Of a stretch of 64,000 bases of DNA, positions 32,985 through 42,513 are shown in pieces. The position numbers and the translations under genes were made by a program. The notes beneath the pieces are model-generated. The model was not told where the DNA came from, searched no databases, and saw only the letters and a program-made list of their open reading frames with translations. The first letter of the stretch is position 1. Every line of letters starts with the position of its first letter. The stretch is from Allokutzneria multivorans (GTDB lineage: Bacteria; Actinomycetota; Actinomycetes; Mycobacteriales; Pseudonocardiaceae). Where the stretch lies: NCBI RefSeq assembly GCF_039537405.1, contig NZ_BAABAL010000017.1:62001-126000 (forward strand). Reading direction: 5' to 3'.

Positions 32985-34256
32985 CTAGAGCGGAGGCAGG
33001 GGTGCTTCGTCCAACCAGGCGCCGAGTAGGGGGCGGACGTCCACGGCGGAGTGGGCCTCTGCCAAGGAGATGAAGTCAGGGGTGGTCGCGGTGGAGTGGC
33101 GGTGGGCGGTGGTCCACTCGCGGAGCAGGCGGAAGAACGCGGCGTCGCCCATGGCCGTGCGGAGCGCGTGCAGGGTCAGCGCACCGCGCTCGTACACGCG
33201 GTCGTCGAAGATCCGCCGTACGCCGGGGGCGCTGAGCGTGAGGTCCTGCGGGAGCTGCGCGAGCTTGGCGTGGGACCGCAGTGCGAGCGCGTGGCAGGAC
33301 CGCCCGTCAGCCTCCGCCCACAGCCACTCCGCGTAGGTCGCGAAGCCCTCGTGCAGCCAGATGTGCCGCCAGTCGGACGCCGTCACGCTGTTGCCGAACC
33401 ACTGGTGCGCGAGTTCGTGCGCCACCAGGCGTTCCGAGCCGCGCCGCCCGTCGACGTGGTTGCTGCCGAAGATCGACATCGCCTGGGCCTCAACGGGAAC
33501 GTCGAGCTCCTCGTCCACCACGACGACGCCGTACTCCGTGAACGGGTACGGGCCGAAGAGCCGGGAGAACTCCTTGAGCATCCTGGGCTGGTTGGCGAAG
33601 TCGTGGCGGAACGCGCGCAGCAGCCGCGCGGGCACGGCGGCGGGCTGGCGGACGGGCGCCTTCGCCAGCTCCGCCGACACGTACCGTCCGATTTGGACGG
33701 ACACGAGGTACGGCGAGGTCGGTTCGGGCTGCTCGTAGACCCACGTGGTGCCCGTGTGGGACACCAGCGTGCCGCTCGCGATCACGGTGTAGCTCGGAGC
33801 GGTCGTGACCGAGATCCGGTACGCGGCCTTGTCGGAGGGGCGGTCGTTGCACGGGAACCACGACGAGGCGCCGGTGGGTTGGCTCGCCACCAAGGCGCCG
33901 TCGGTGAGCTGCGTCCAGCCGATCTCGCCCCAGTGCCCGCGATTCGGCCGTGGCACACCGGCGTAGCGCACCTCGACGGTGAACTCCTCGCCCACCGCGA
34001 GCACGCGCCCCGGGCGCACGCGGAGCTTGCCGAGCCGGTGCGCGTAGCGGACCACCTTGCCGTCGAACAGGATTCGGTCCACGCGCAACGGGCCGAAGTC
34101 CAGGCTCACGCTGTTCAGCGCGGAGCGCGCGACAGCGGTGATCACGGCGCGCCCACCGAGCCGGTTCGCCCCGGGGCGGTAGTCGAGGTGCAGGTCGTAG
34201 CGCAGGACGGAGTACCCGTCGTCGCCGTGCGCGTCGAGGTAGGGCAGCTGCCTCAT
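32985..34256 (-). CDS. M1-family zinc metallopeptidase coupled to the Pls-type synthetase
   Basis: 423-aa aminopeptidase N-like enzyme. An N-terminal beta domain (Asp/Tyr-rich YSVLRYDLHLDYRPGANRLG) precedes the catalytic domain with HELAHQWFGN and the third zinc ligand in LHEGFATYAEW (HExxH-x18-E). The exopeptidase Glu lies in DVPVEAQAMSIFG, replacing GAMEN. It is short and lacks the C-terminal domains of aminopeptidase N. No signal peptide is evident. ATG overlaps the synthetase stop (ATGA). Known epsilon-poly-lysine producers carry an M1-like poly-lysine-degrading enzyme (Pld); that role is inferred here. Confidence 0.92.
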   Translation of the reverse strand: MRQLPYLDAHGDDGYSVLRYDLHLDYRPGANRLGGRAVITAVARSALNSVSLDFGPLRVDRILFDGKVVRYAHRLGKLRVRPGRVLAVGEEFTVEVRYAGVPRPNRGHWGEIGWTQLTDGALVASQPTGASSWFPCNDRPSDKAAYRISVTTAPSYTVIASGTLVSHTGTTWVYEQPEPTSPYLVSVQIGRYVSAELAKAPVRQPAAVPARLLRAFRHDFANQPRMLKEFSRLFGPYPFTEYGVVVVDEELDVPVEAQAMSIFGSNHVDGRRGSERLVAHELAHQWFGNSVTASDWRHIWLHEGFATYAEWLWAEADGRSCHALALRSHAKLAQLPQDLTLSAPGVRRIFDDRVYERGALTLHALRTAMGDAAFFRLLREWTTAHRHSTATTPDFISLAEAHSAVDVRPLLGAWLDEAPLPPL

Positions 34257-37200
34257 CCCTTGCGGGCCTTCCCGGTGCGCCACGCGGCGATCGGGTTGCC
34301 CACCCAGCGGGTGTCCGGCGGAACGCTCTCGCCGCTCATCATCAGCGACGCCGGGCCGACCGTGGTCCGCGCGCCGATCGCGGTGCCGGGCAGCGCGATG
34401 CCGTGCGGCCCGAGCGTCGCGCCCTCGCCGAGGGTGACCGTGTCCATCCGCATGATCCGATCATGGAACAGGTGGGTCTGGACCACGCACCCCCGGTTGA
34501 CGGTCGCGCCCCGGCCGATCCGCACGAGATCCGCCTCGGGGAGCCAGTACGACTCGCACCACGCGCCCCGGCCGATCCGGGCGCCGAGCCCGCGCAGCCA
34601 CAGGTTCATCAGCGGGGTGCCGCCGACCGAGCCGACCAGCCACGGCACCGCGAGCACCTCGACGAAGGTGTCGGCCAGCTCGTTGCGCCACACGAACGAG
34701 CTCCACAGCGGACGTTCGATCCGGCCGAACCGCCCGACCAGCAACCACTTCGCCAGGCAGGCGACCACACAGGCCACGACGCCCGCGCCCAGCAGCACGA
34801 CACCGCTGAGCCACACCGGGGCCGAGCGCAGCACCCACAGCACCGACACGGCGAGCGCCACCGTGCACATCACCGGCATCACCCGGCACAGCTCGACGAG
34901 CGCACGCGCGATCACGAGCCGTCGCGGCGGGTCGAACGTCCTGCTCTGGTCGCCGGTCTCCGCGACACGAGGCAGCTTCATCGGCGGCATGCCGAGCCAC
35001 GAACTGCCCGCCTTGGCCCGCTTCGGCGTGGACGAGAGCACGCCGACGAGGCCGCGGTTGGGCACTGAACGACCCGGCGCGGTCATGCCGGAGTTGCCGA
35101 GGAAAGCGCGCTTGCCGACCTTCGCGGCGCCGATCCGCATCCAGCCGCCGCCCAGCTCGTAGGTGCCGACCATCGTGTCGTCGGCGAGGAAAGCGCCGTC
35201 GCCGACCGTGGTCATCGACGGCAGCGCGAGCACCGTCGAGGCTTCGACCCGACGCCCGACCCTCATGCCGAGCGCACGCAGCCACACCGGCGTGAACAGG
35301 CTGGCGTAGAAGGGGAACAGAGCCACCCGCGAGGAGTTCATCAGCCGCTCGGTCGCCCACGCCTGCCACGCGATCCGCCCGTGCACGGGGTGGTAGCCCT
35401 CGCGCAGGCCGATGCTCAGCAATCGCACGCTGACCAGCACGAGCACCGCGTAGGTGAGCATGAACAGCACTGTCACCAACGGAACCGACAGCAGCGAGCC
35501 GTCGAAGGCCACGAGCACGAGCAGACTGGGGATCGCGCCGACCACGGGCAGCAGGTCCAGGAAGAACGACGTCACGTTGTAGGTCAACGCCCAGCGGCGC
35601 TTGTGCTCAGGCCGCTCGTCGGGCCAGCGCTGCGCCGCCTTGCCGGAGCGCACGGCGGGCACTCCGGCCCAGCGCTGCCCGGCCGGGACCGAGCCCAGCA
35701 CGCACGAGCCGGGCGCGACCTGAGCGCGCTTGCCGATCCGCGCGCCGGGCATCAGCGTGCTGCGAGCGCCGACGGTCGCGCCAGCTCCGACGCGGATGCG
35801 GCCGACGTGCAGGACGTCGCCGTCGAGCCAGTGGCCGGTCAGATCGACCTCGGGTTCGATCGCGCTTCCCTTGCCCAGCTTCAGCATTCCCGTCACCGGC
35901 GGCACCGAGTGCAGGTCGACGCCCTGCCCGATCCGCGCCCCGAGCGCCTTGGCGTAGTAGGTCGTCCACGCGCCGGAGAGCTTGGAAGCTCCGCTCAGCT
36001 CGGCCAGCTTCTCCGCCGTCCACAGTCTCAAGTGGACACTTCCGCCGCGCGGATAGGAGCCGGGACGCAGGCTCCGCAACAGCAACCGCGCTCCGCCGAC
36101 CGCGATCCCCACACGGCCGGGCGGGCTGATGAACACCGCCCACCCCGCGAGCACCCACCACCACGACACGGCGGGCGTCCAGCCCAGCACGTTTCCCGCG
36201 GCGGCGAGCACGGTGACCCACCGCATCCCGACCACGGTCAGCAGCAGTGGCAGCAAAGCGATCTGCGCGAGCCCGGCGCGAAGGCGGGTCGGCTCGACGA
36301 CGCGCTCAGCCGCCTCGGTGACCTTGAACTCGTCGAGCCTCGCGGCGAGCTCGGCGACCGTGGAGCGCTGGTAGACATCGTTGACCGAGCAGCTCGGATA
36401 GCGCTGCCGGAGGAGCGAGACCAGCTGGGCGGCTGCCAGGCTGCCACCGCCGCTGGAGAAGAAGTCGGTGTCCTTGTCGGCGGGTGGCCTGCCGAGCACC
36501 TCGGTCCACTGCTCAGCGAGCCACGCCTGCGTGCCGTCCAGGTCGGCGGTCTGCTCGGTCGTGCTGGGCAGCGGCCACGGAAGCGCGTTGCGGTCGACCT
36601 TGCCGGAGGTGCGCGTCGGCAGCGTGTCGACGATCGCCAGCAGCGGGACCAGCGCGGCCGGTAGTGCGGCGCGCAGCCGGTCGAGCGCGGCGGCCTGGTC
36701 GAACTCGTCCACTGTGGACACCAGATAGCCGACGAGGATCTGGTTGCCGCCCTTGGTCCCGCGCACGGCGGCCGCGGCGCCCGCCACGTCGGGCAGTGCC
36801 TGAAGCGCGGCGTCGACCTCGCCCAGCTCGATGCGGCGCCCGCCCAGTTTGACCTGTTCGTCCGCCCTGCCAAGGAAAACGAGGCCCTCGGGCTCCGCGC
36901 GGACCAGGTCGCCGCTGCGGTAGGCGCGGTCCCAGCCCAACGACGGCAGCGGCGCGTACTTCTCCGCGTCCTTGTCCGGGTCCAGGTAGCGCGCCAGGCC
37001 CACGCCGCCGATCACCAGCTCACCGGAGCCGCCCATCGGGACCAGCTCCCCGGCGGAGTCCACGACGGCCAGCTCCCAGCCGTCCAGCGGAAGCCCGATG
37101 CGCACCGGACCCTCGCCGGTCAGCTGCGCGCCGCACGCGACCACAGTGGCCTCGGTCGGGCCGTAGGTGTTCCAGACCTCGCGCCCCTCGACGGCGACAC

Positions 37201-38038
37201 GCTCAGCCAGCTCCGGCGGGCACGCCTCGCCGCCGAAGATCAGCAGCCGCACCTCGTCCAGCGCCTCGGCGGGCCACAGCGCCGCCAACGTCGGCACGGT
37301 GGACACCACGGTGATCTCGTGCTCGACCAGCCAGGGGCCGAGGTCCATTCCCGTGCGCACCAACGCCCTCGGCGCCGCGACGAGGCACGCGCCGTGCCGC
37401 CACGCGAGCCACATCTCCTCGCAGGAGGCGTCGAAAGCCACCGACAGCCCCGCGAGCACGCGATCTCCCGGCCCGATCGGTTCGTCCACAAGGAACAGTC
37501 GAGCTTCGGCATCGACGAACGCAGCCGCGCACCGGTGGCTGACGGCGACGCCCTTCGGCTTCCCCGTGGAGCCCGAGGTGAAGATGATCCACGCGTCGTC
37601 GTCCGGCCCAGGCTCGCCCGCGACGCGCATAGGAGTACCGCGCACGGTCAGCACGCGGTCCGCGCCCAGCACCGCGCACACGTCCGCTTCGCCGAACACC
37701 AGATCGGCTCGCTCGTCCGGGTCCTCGGCGTCGACCGGCACGTAGGCCGCGCCCGCCGCGAGCACCGCGAGGATGCTGACGTAGAGGTCCGTCGTTCCGG
37801 AAGGCACGCGCACACCGACGCGGTCGCCGACGCCGATCCCCGCCGCCGCAAGAGAATCGCGCAGCTCGTCGACCTCGGCCAGCAACGCCCGGTAGGTCAG
37901 CACGGTCGCTCCCGCCCGCAGCGCGTGCGCCGTCGGGTGCAGCCGTGCGGTCTCGGTGACGATGTCGAGCAGCGTGCGCTCCGGCGGCGCGGACGAACCC
38001 GCGAACAAGGCCGGAGCCAGCGTCTGCACCGCGGTCAT
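34253..38038 (-). CDS. Pls-type nonribosomal poly(amino acid) synthetase
   Basis: 1261-aa membrane NRPS with the plan of epsilon-poly-L-lysine synthetase: adenylation domain (1-490; IIFTSGSTGKPKGVAVSH, YGPTEA, A10 Lys480 in TSGKVDR), carrier domain (about 505-572, GGGS with Ser533), then three repeats of two membrane helices plus a left-handed hexapeptide/acyltransferase-like domain to the end (WVGNPIAAW). Hand-read specificity residues D203, A204, E207, S246, I267, G269, T291, V299, V300, K480 resemble known lysine codes. There is no thioesterase or classical condensation domain. It probably makes a short cationic homopolymer. ATG has GGAGGA upstream. Coupled to the M1 peptidase gene. Confidence 0.9.
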   Translation of the reverse strand: MTAVQTLAPALFAGSSAPPERTLLDIVTETARLHPTAHALRAGATVLTYRALLAEVDELRDSLAAAGIGVGDRVGVRVPSGTTDLYVSILAVLAAGAAYVPVDAEDPDERADLVFGEADVCAVLGADRVLTVRGTPMRVAGEPGPDDDAWIIFTSGSTGKPKGVAVSHRCAAAFVDAEARLFLVDEPIGPGDRVLAGLSVAFDASCEEMWLAWRHGACLVAAPRALVRTGMDLGPWLVEHEITVVSTVPTLAALWPAEALDEVRLLIFGGEACPPELAERVAVEGREVWNTYGPTEATVVACGAQLTGEGPVRIGLPLDGWELAVVDSAGELVPMGGSGELVIGGVGLARYLDPDKDAEKYAPLPSLGWDRAYRSGDLVRAEPEGLVFLGRADEQVKLGGRRIELGEVDAALQALPDVAGAAAAVRGTKGGNQILVGYLVSTVDEFDQAAALDRLRAALPAALVPLLAIVDTLPTRTSGKVDRNALPWPLPSTTEQTADLDGTQAWLAEQWTEVLGRPPADKDTDFFSSGGGSLAAAQLVSLLRQRYPSCSVNDVYQRSTVAELAARLDEFKVTEAAERVVEPTRLRAGLAQIALLPLLLTVVGMRWVTVLAAAGNVLGWTPAVSWWWVLAGWAVFISPPGRVGIAVGGARLLLRSLRPGSYPRGGSVHLRLWTAEKLAELSGASKLSGAWTTYYAKALGARIGQGVDLHSVPPVTGMLKLGKGSAIEPEVDLTGHWLDGDVLHVGRIRVGAGATVGARSTLMPGARIGKRAQVAPGSCVLGSVPAGQRWAGVPAVRSGKAAQRWPDERPEHKRRWALTYNVTSFFLDLLPVVGAIPSLLVLVAFDGSLLSVPLVTVLFMLTYAVLVLVSVRLLSIGLREGYHPVHGRIAWQAWATERLMNSSRVALFPFYASLFTPVWLRALGMRVGRRVEASTVLALPSMTTVGDGAFLADDTMVGTYELGGGWMRIGAAKVGKRAFLGNSGMTAPGRSVPNRGLVGVLSSTPKRAKAGSSWLGMPPMKLPRVAETGDQSRTFDPPRRLVIARALVELCRVMPVMCTVALAVSVLWVLRSAPVWLSGVVLLGAGVVACVVACLAKWLLVGRFGRIERPLWSSFVWRNELADTFVEVLAVPWLVGSVGGTPLMNLWLRGLGARIGRGAWCESYWLPEADLVRIGRGATVNRGCVVQTHLFHDRIMRMDTVTLGEGATLGPHGIALPGTAIGARTTVGPASLMMSGESVPPDTRWVGNPIAAWRTGKARKG

Positions 38039-38153
38039 GCGCGTCCTCCGAACTCAGGAATGCGCTTTTCGGCTGTGCGTAAAGAAAATCCGATGAGCGC
38101 GACCCCAGAGCCTACCGCGAGCGCGGTGAATCCGCTGCTCTCACGGGCTAACG

Positions 38154-39236
38154 TCACACCAGGCGGAGCCGCCGCGGCGCGCTCTCCGGCCGTTCGGTGA
38201 ACCCCGTGAGGCCGCGCAGCGTCGCGGTGTCGACGCGCAGGCGAACAGCGAGCGCGGCCAGGTCCACCCCGTGCTCCGCGGCGAGAACCACGGCGCGGCA
38301 CAACAGGTTCGGCCGCTCGCCGAGGTGCTCGCGGTCGACCGGCTCGGCCGTCCGCCAGCCGCGCTTGGCCAGTGCCGTCAACAGCCGCCGGTGCGCCGCG
38401 TCGGTCATCAAGCCCAGCGCGCGCCCACGTGCGGCGAGCGCGGCGGCCGTCACGCCGTACGCGTCTGCCAGCTCCTTCACCGCATCGAGGCCGGCGTGCA
38501 GTGGGAAGGTCCCGGCGATCTCCTCGGCGGGCATCAGGAACTCGGCGGCGAAGGCGTCCGCCTCCGACTCGTGCACGCGGCTGCCCGGTGCCGGGTCCGG
38601 GTGCAGCACGAGGTGGCCAAGCTCGTGCGCCACGGAAAAGCGTTGGCGCAGGGGGTTTTCCCGCTCCGTCAGGACGATCGTCGGCCGCTCGGGGAGCACG
38701 CAGGAGAACACGCCGACAGCGGCTTGCACGGGCAGGCGGCTCACCACGACGCCGTGAGCTTCGAGCGAGCGAACCAGGTCGGGAACCGGGCCGGACTCCA
38801 CGCCCCACGCTGCGCGGACCGCGTGCGCGGCACGTTCAGGGCTGTCGTGCTGGCCGGTGAGGTCGGCAGTTGGCAGCCCGACCACCTCCTCCAGCGCGGT
38901 GGTGACCTCCCACAGCAGCTCCACGTGCGCGAGCGCCTGAGCGCGCTTGGCGGCTGTGGTCGCGCGCAGCGAGCGGAAGTGGGCGCGCGCGGTGTCCAGC
39001 CGCAGATGCGGCCGTCCCGGTGCGAAGAAGTCGACCTGGACGCCGAGCCGCTCGGCGCAGCGCGCGAGCACGCTCGGGTCTGGGCGGAGCTGGCCCAGCT
39101 CGATCCGCGAGACGGCCGCGGGGGCGAGCCCGGCGGCCTCGGCCAGCTCCCGCGCGCGGAGCCCGGCGAGCGCGCGGGCCATCGCCAAGCGCGCCGGATC
39201 GAAGCCCGACGCGGTGGCGTGGGCGTCCGTGGTCAC
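38154..39236 (-). CDS. XRE-family regulator with ImmA/IrrE-type metallopeptidase domain
   Basis: 360-aa protein. XRE helix-turn-helix at about 15-75 (LRARELAEAAGLAPAAVSRI), then a linker, then an M78 zinc-peptidase domain with VAHELGHLVLH and a downstream Glu (ESEADAFAAEFLMP), as in ImmA/IrrE and mycobacterial RamB-like fusions. Such proteins sense stress or metabolites and may cleave repressors. GTG at 39236 has GAGGAGA upstream; 14 extra codons are open before it. It lies 115 bp upstream of the synthetase gene on the same strand, so it may regulate it. Confidence 0.9.
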   Translation of the reverse strand: MTTDAHATASGFDPARLAMARALAGLRARELAEAAGLAPAAVSRIELGQLRPDPSVLARCAERLGVQVDFFAPGRPHLRLDTARAHFRSLRATTAAKRAQALAHVELLWEVTTALEEVVGLPTADLTGQHDSPERAAHAVRAAWGVESGPVPDLVRSLEAHGVVVSRLPVQAAVGVFSCVLPERPTIVLTERENPLRQRFSVAHELGHLVLHPDPAPGSRVHESEADAFAAEFLMPAEEIAGTFPLHAGLDAVKELADAYGVTAAALAARGRALGLMTDAAHRRLLTALAKRGWRTAEPVDREHLGERPNLLCRAVVLAAEHGVDLAALAVRLRVDTATLRGLTGFTERPESAPRRLRLV

Positions 39237-39639
39237 GGCGTCTCCTCGGGCTGCGCGTGGGGGTACCAGCATCATCACCCACCACTCGATCGTGTCGGAG
39301 CACCGGGGCCGAATTCAGGTGAAGGACCGTCGCATTTCGAGAAACGTTTGCGCACCTGGCAAATGCCCAATGTCTGAGTGGGTGAAATTCCCCGAACGGC
39401 GGTTGACCGACAATTCGGCAGATCTGTCGCGTGTGGAGCGCTGACCTGCGATTCCTTCGGCTCCGCGTGCTCGCGACGCACACGGGCGGCCTAATCTCGG
39501 GCCCGGAGAGGATCACCTTCCGTAGCCGCTCGCGTGGCCGACTCGCTAGTCTTCTTGCCTTGTGCGCAAAGGAACCTAGTGAGGTAGCCGTGGCGTTCCC
39601 CGGTCCATTTCCGGCCGTAGCGCGAGGTGGACGGGCCTG
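39237..39639. other. Divergent intergenic region
   Basis: 403 bp between the divergent XRE regulator and GGDEF-EAL genes. The most AT-rich part is 39330-39425. Other than the promoter at 39555-39582, no convincing dyad, small ORF or RNA gene was found. Confidence 0.4.
39555..39582 (+). promoter_or_regulatory. Candidate promoter of the GGDEF-EAL gene
   Basis: TTGCCT (39555-39560), 16 bp, TAGTGA (39577-39582). By eye only, about 58 bp upstream of the start codon. Confidence 0.4.
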
Positions 39640-41748
39640 ATGACCCTTCCGCTGCCGGACCGCTCACCGCACTCGCCGGAGCTTCGGATCTCCGCCGAGT
39701 CGCTGGATCGCGCCCGCACCAGGCTGGCCAAGAAATGGGCCTACCTGGTCAGCTCGACCACCTACATCCCGATGCCACAGCCGGAGATCGAGCACAGGCT
39801 CGGCGAGCTGGTCGGCGTCCTGTTCACCGCGATGCGCACCGAGCCGTTCTCCTCGGAGGGCGCGACCGAGGTGGGCGCGCGCCTGGTCGAGCTGAACTTC
39901 ACGGGCAGGACGAGTCTGCGCCGCACGGTGGAGATCCTGGGCAAGTCCCTGCTCGCCATGACCGAGCTGTTCCCGGCCGACCGGTTGCCGGAACGCGTCG
40001 TCGGCCTGCTCGGCGCCCTGACCTCCGGCTACGTCGAGGCCGTCCGGCTGTCGATCTTCACGCAGCAGGAGAACCTCAACCGCGCGCTGATCAAGGCGGC
40101 GCAGGACGCGCAGCGCGACCGCAAGGCCAGCGAGGCGCGCTTCGACGAGGTCTTCACCTCCTCCAACAGCGGCATCGCGATCACCGACCTGGACGGCGCG
40201 TTCGTCCGCACCAACGCCGCTCTCGGCGAGATCCTCGACCTCACCCCGGCGGAGTTCGACGGACTGGCGCTGTTCGACGTCGTCGCGCCCGAGGACGTGC
40301 CGTTCGTGCGCAACGGGCTGCGTGAACTTGCCGACGGCAAGTCGGAACGGCTGCGCCAGCGCCGCACCATGCTCGGCAAGGACGGCGAGACCGTGCAGGC
40401 GCACCTCGCGATCTCGCTGCTGCGCGACGGCGACGGCAACCCCAACCACTACGTGGTGATCGTCGGCGACGACACCGAGCTGACGTTGTTGCAGGGCCAG
40501 CTCAGCCACCAGTCGCTGCACGACGTGCTGACCGGCCTGCCGAACCGGCAGTTCTTCACCACCAGGCTGGAGCGGGTGCTCCGGCATGCCGACCAGACCT
40601 TCGGCGTGACCATGTACCACCTGGACCTCGACGCCTTCTCGGTGATCGCGAACGGACTCGGGGCGCCCGCGGCGGAGGCGCTGCTGAAGAGCACCGCCGA
40701 GCGGCTGCGCTCGATCTTCGCCGGTGAGAGCGCGATGGTCGCCAGGCTCGGCGGCGACGAGTTCGGCGTACTCGTGCAGAACGAGGCCGGCACGCCGGAC
40801 GTCGTGCGGACCATCGAGCAGATCAACGAGGTGCTGGCCGAGCCGCTCTACGTGGACGGCAACGGTGTCGCGTCCTCCGCGTGCATCGGCGTCGTGCACC
40901 GCCCGCAGCCCGACATCGAAGCCGCCGAGCTGTTGCGCTTGGCGGACATGACGTTGCGTCGCGCCAAGCGCAACGGCAGCAGGCAGTGGGGCGTGTACGA
41001 CCCGGTGCAGAGCGAGCTGGACCGCGCCCGTTTCGGCCTCGCCGCGACGATGCCCGGCGCGTGGGAGAGCGGCGAGGTCGGCATGTACTCGCGCCCGCTC
41101 GCCAGGCTCGCCGACGGCGGAACCGTTGCGGTGGAAGCACTCTTGCGCTGGGAGCACCCCGAACTCGGGCAGCTCCCGCACGCGCAGTGCGTCGAGCTCG
41201 CCGAGCAGATCGGCCTCGTCATGCCGCTGGGCACGTGGTTGCTGCGCTCCGCGTGCGAGAGCATGGCCGAGCGCCAGCTCCCGCTCGGCGTCGGGCTCAC
41301 CCCGTACCAGGCCGCCGACGCCGACCTGGTCGGCGAGGTGTTGCAGGTGCTCGAGGACACCGGTCTCGACCCGGCGCGGCTCCAGCTCGGCATGCCCGTG
41401 CGGGCGGTGCTCTCCGACTGCGGTGAGGCCGCCGACAACCTCGCGGTGCTCGCCGACTCCGGGATCGGCATCGTGCTCGACGGCTTCGGCACCTCCGCGA
41501 CCGATCTCGCCCTCGTCGAGGACCTGCCCGTGCGCGGCGTCCGCCTCGCCTCATCACTGGTCCGGCTCCAAGCCGAACGCTCCGGCCGCTCCGCGCTCGA
41601 CCGGTCGCTGACCGAACTCGTCGCGCACGTGCGCTCCGCCGGAGTCGCCGTGATCGTCGACGGCATCGAGACGCCCGCGCAGCTGGACTGGTGGCGCTCG
41701 GCGGGCGCCGACTTCGGGCTCGGCCGGATGTTCCCCGTCCTGTCCTGA
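39640..41748 (+). CDS. PAS-GGDEF-EAL protein with degenerate catalytic residues
   Basis: 702-aa soluble protein: helical N-terminal domain (1-150), PAS (about 165-285), GGDEF (about 290-450), EAL (about 470-702). The signature GGDEF (371-375) is intact, but the guanine-binding Asn is Ala337 and the second guanine contact is Glu346, and the I-site RxxD is absent (GESA). EAL (499-501) is kept, yet the NxS, TE, DDFG, KxD and QG motifs read GLTP, LGMP, DGFG, RLAS and LG. It is probably a c-di-GMP/GTP-responsive regulator rather than an enzyme. ATG at 39640 has GAGGTGG upstream. Confidence 0.9.
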   Translation: MTLPLPDRSPHSPELRISAESLDRARTRLAKKWAYLVSSTTYIPMPQPEIEHRLGELVGVLFTAMRTEPFSSEGATEVGARLVELNFTGRTSLRRTVEILGKSLLAMTELFPADRLPERVVGLLGALTSGYVEAVRLSIFTQQENLNRALIKAAQDAQRDRKASEARFDEVFTSSNSGIAITDLDGAFVRTNAALGEILDLTPAEFDGLALFDVVAPEDVPFVRNGLRELADGKSERLRQRRTMLGKDGETVQAHLAISLLRDGDGNPNHYVVIVGDDTELTLLQGQLSHQSLHDVLTGLPNRQFFTTRLERVLRHADQTFGVTMYHLDLDAFSVIANGLGAPAAEALLKSTAERLRSIFAGESAMVARLGGDEFGVLVQNEAGTPDVVRTIEQINEVLAEPLYVDGNGVASSACIGVVHRPQPDIEAAELLRLADMTLRRAKRNGSRQWGVYDPVQSELDRARFGLAATMPGAWESGEVGMYSRPLARLADGGTVAVEALLRWEHPELGQLPHAQCVELAEQIGLVMPLGTWLLRSACESMAERQLPLGVGLTPYQAADADLVGEVLQVLEDTGLDPARLQLGMPVRAVLSDCGEAADNLAVLADSGIGIVLDGFGTSATDLALVEDLPVRGVRLASSLVRLQAERSGRSALDRSLTELVAHVRSAGVAVIVDGIETPAQLDWWRSAGADFGLGRMFPVLS

Positions 41749-41835
41749 GGTCCGTGCCCGGTGGGAACTCGCGAGTCGTTACGCTCGTTGGGTGAGTGGC
41801 AGTGCCGCCGGTGGGGGACGGACGAGAAAGCTGTG

Positions 41836-42513
41836 ATGGAGACGACGGGGGAGAACCCGCTGGTGCGCCGCTCGCGCTCGTCCGGCTCCGAGCTGGCCGG
41901 AGCGCCACTGCTGGAGGACTTCCGCAGGCTGTCCCAGTTCCTGCTGGTGTACAAGTTCGCCGTCGAGGAGCTGCTGACGAAGCTGCGCATCCTCAGCGAG
42001 GAGTTCGACTTCGTCCACCGGCACGACCCGATCGAGCACATCACCCACCGCGTCAAGCGGCCCGAGGCGATCATCGAGAAGCTGCGGCGCAAGGGGCTCA
42101 GCACCGATCTCGACACCATCGCCGAACACCTCGACGACGTCGCGGGCGTCCGCGTCGTGTGCCCGTTCGTCTCCGACGTCTACGGCGTCCGCGAGATGCT
42201 CGGCCGCCAGCACGACGTCGAGATCCTGCACACCAAGGACTACATCGCCTCGCCCAAGCCCAACGGCTACCGCAGCCTGCACCTCATCGTGCGGATCCCG
42301 GTGTTCCTCTCCGACCGCGTCGAGCACGTCAAGGTCGAGGTGCAGATGCGCACCATCGCCATGGACTTCTGGGCCACCCTGGAGCACAAGCTCTTCTACA
42401 AGTACGACGACCACGTGCCCTCCGACTTCGCCGACGAGCTCGCCAGCACCGCCGCCGTCGCCGCCCAGCTCGACGCCCGCATGGAGTCCCTGCACCGCCG
42501 CCTCCACCGCTGA
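41836..42513 (+). CDS. Small alarmone synthetase ((p)ppGpp synthetase, RelQ/RelP-like)
   Basis: 225-aa RelA/SpoT-domain protein without hydrolase or regulatory domains, making (p)ppGpp from GTP/GDP and ATP. Synthetase marks are DIAGVR-like LDDVAGVRVVCPFV, the GTP-binding SPKPNGYRSLHL, and EVQMRTIAMDFWATLEHKL. A C-terminal helical tail may support oligomers. ATG at 41836 is chosen from a weak GAGAAAG; the frame is open 25 codons upstream. It follows the GGDEF-EAL gene by 87 bp on the same strand and precedes a toxin-antitoxin pair. Confidence 0.92.
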   Translation: METTGENPLVRRSRSSGSELAGAPLLEDFRRLSQFLLVYKFAVEELLTKLRILSEEFDFVHRHDPIEHITHRVKRPEAIIEKLRRKGLSTDLDTIAEHLDDVAGVRVVCPFVSDVYGVREMLGRQHDVEILHTKDYIASPKPNGYRSLHLIVRIPVFLSDRVEHVKVEVQMRTIAMDFWATLEHKLFYKYDDHVPSDFADELASTAAVAAQLDARMESLHRRLHR

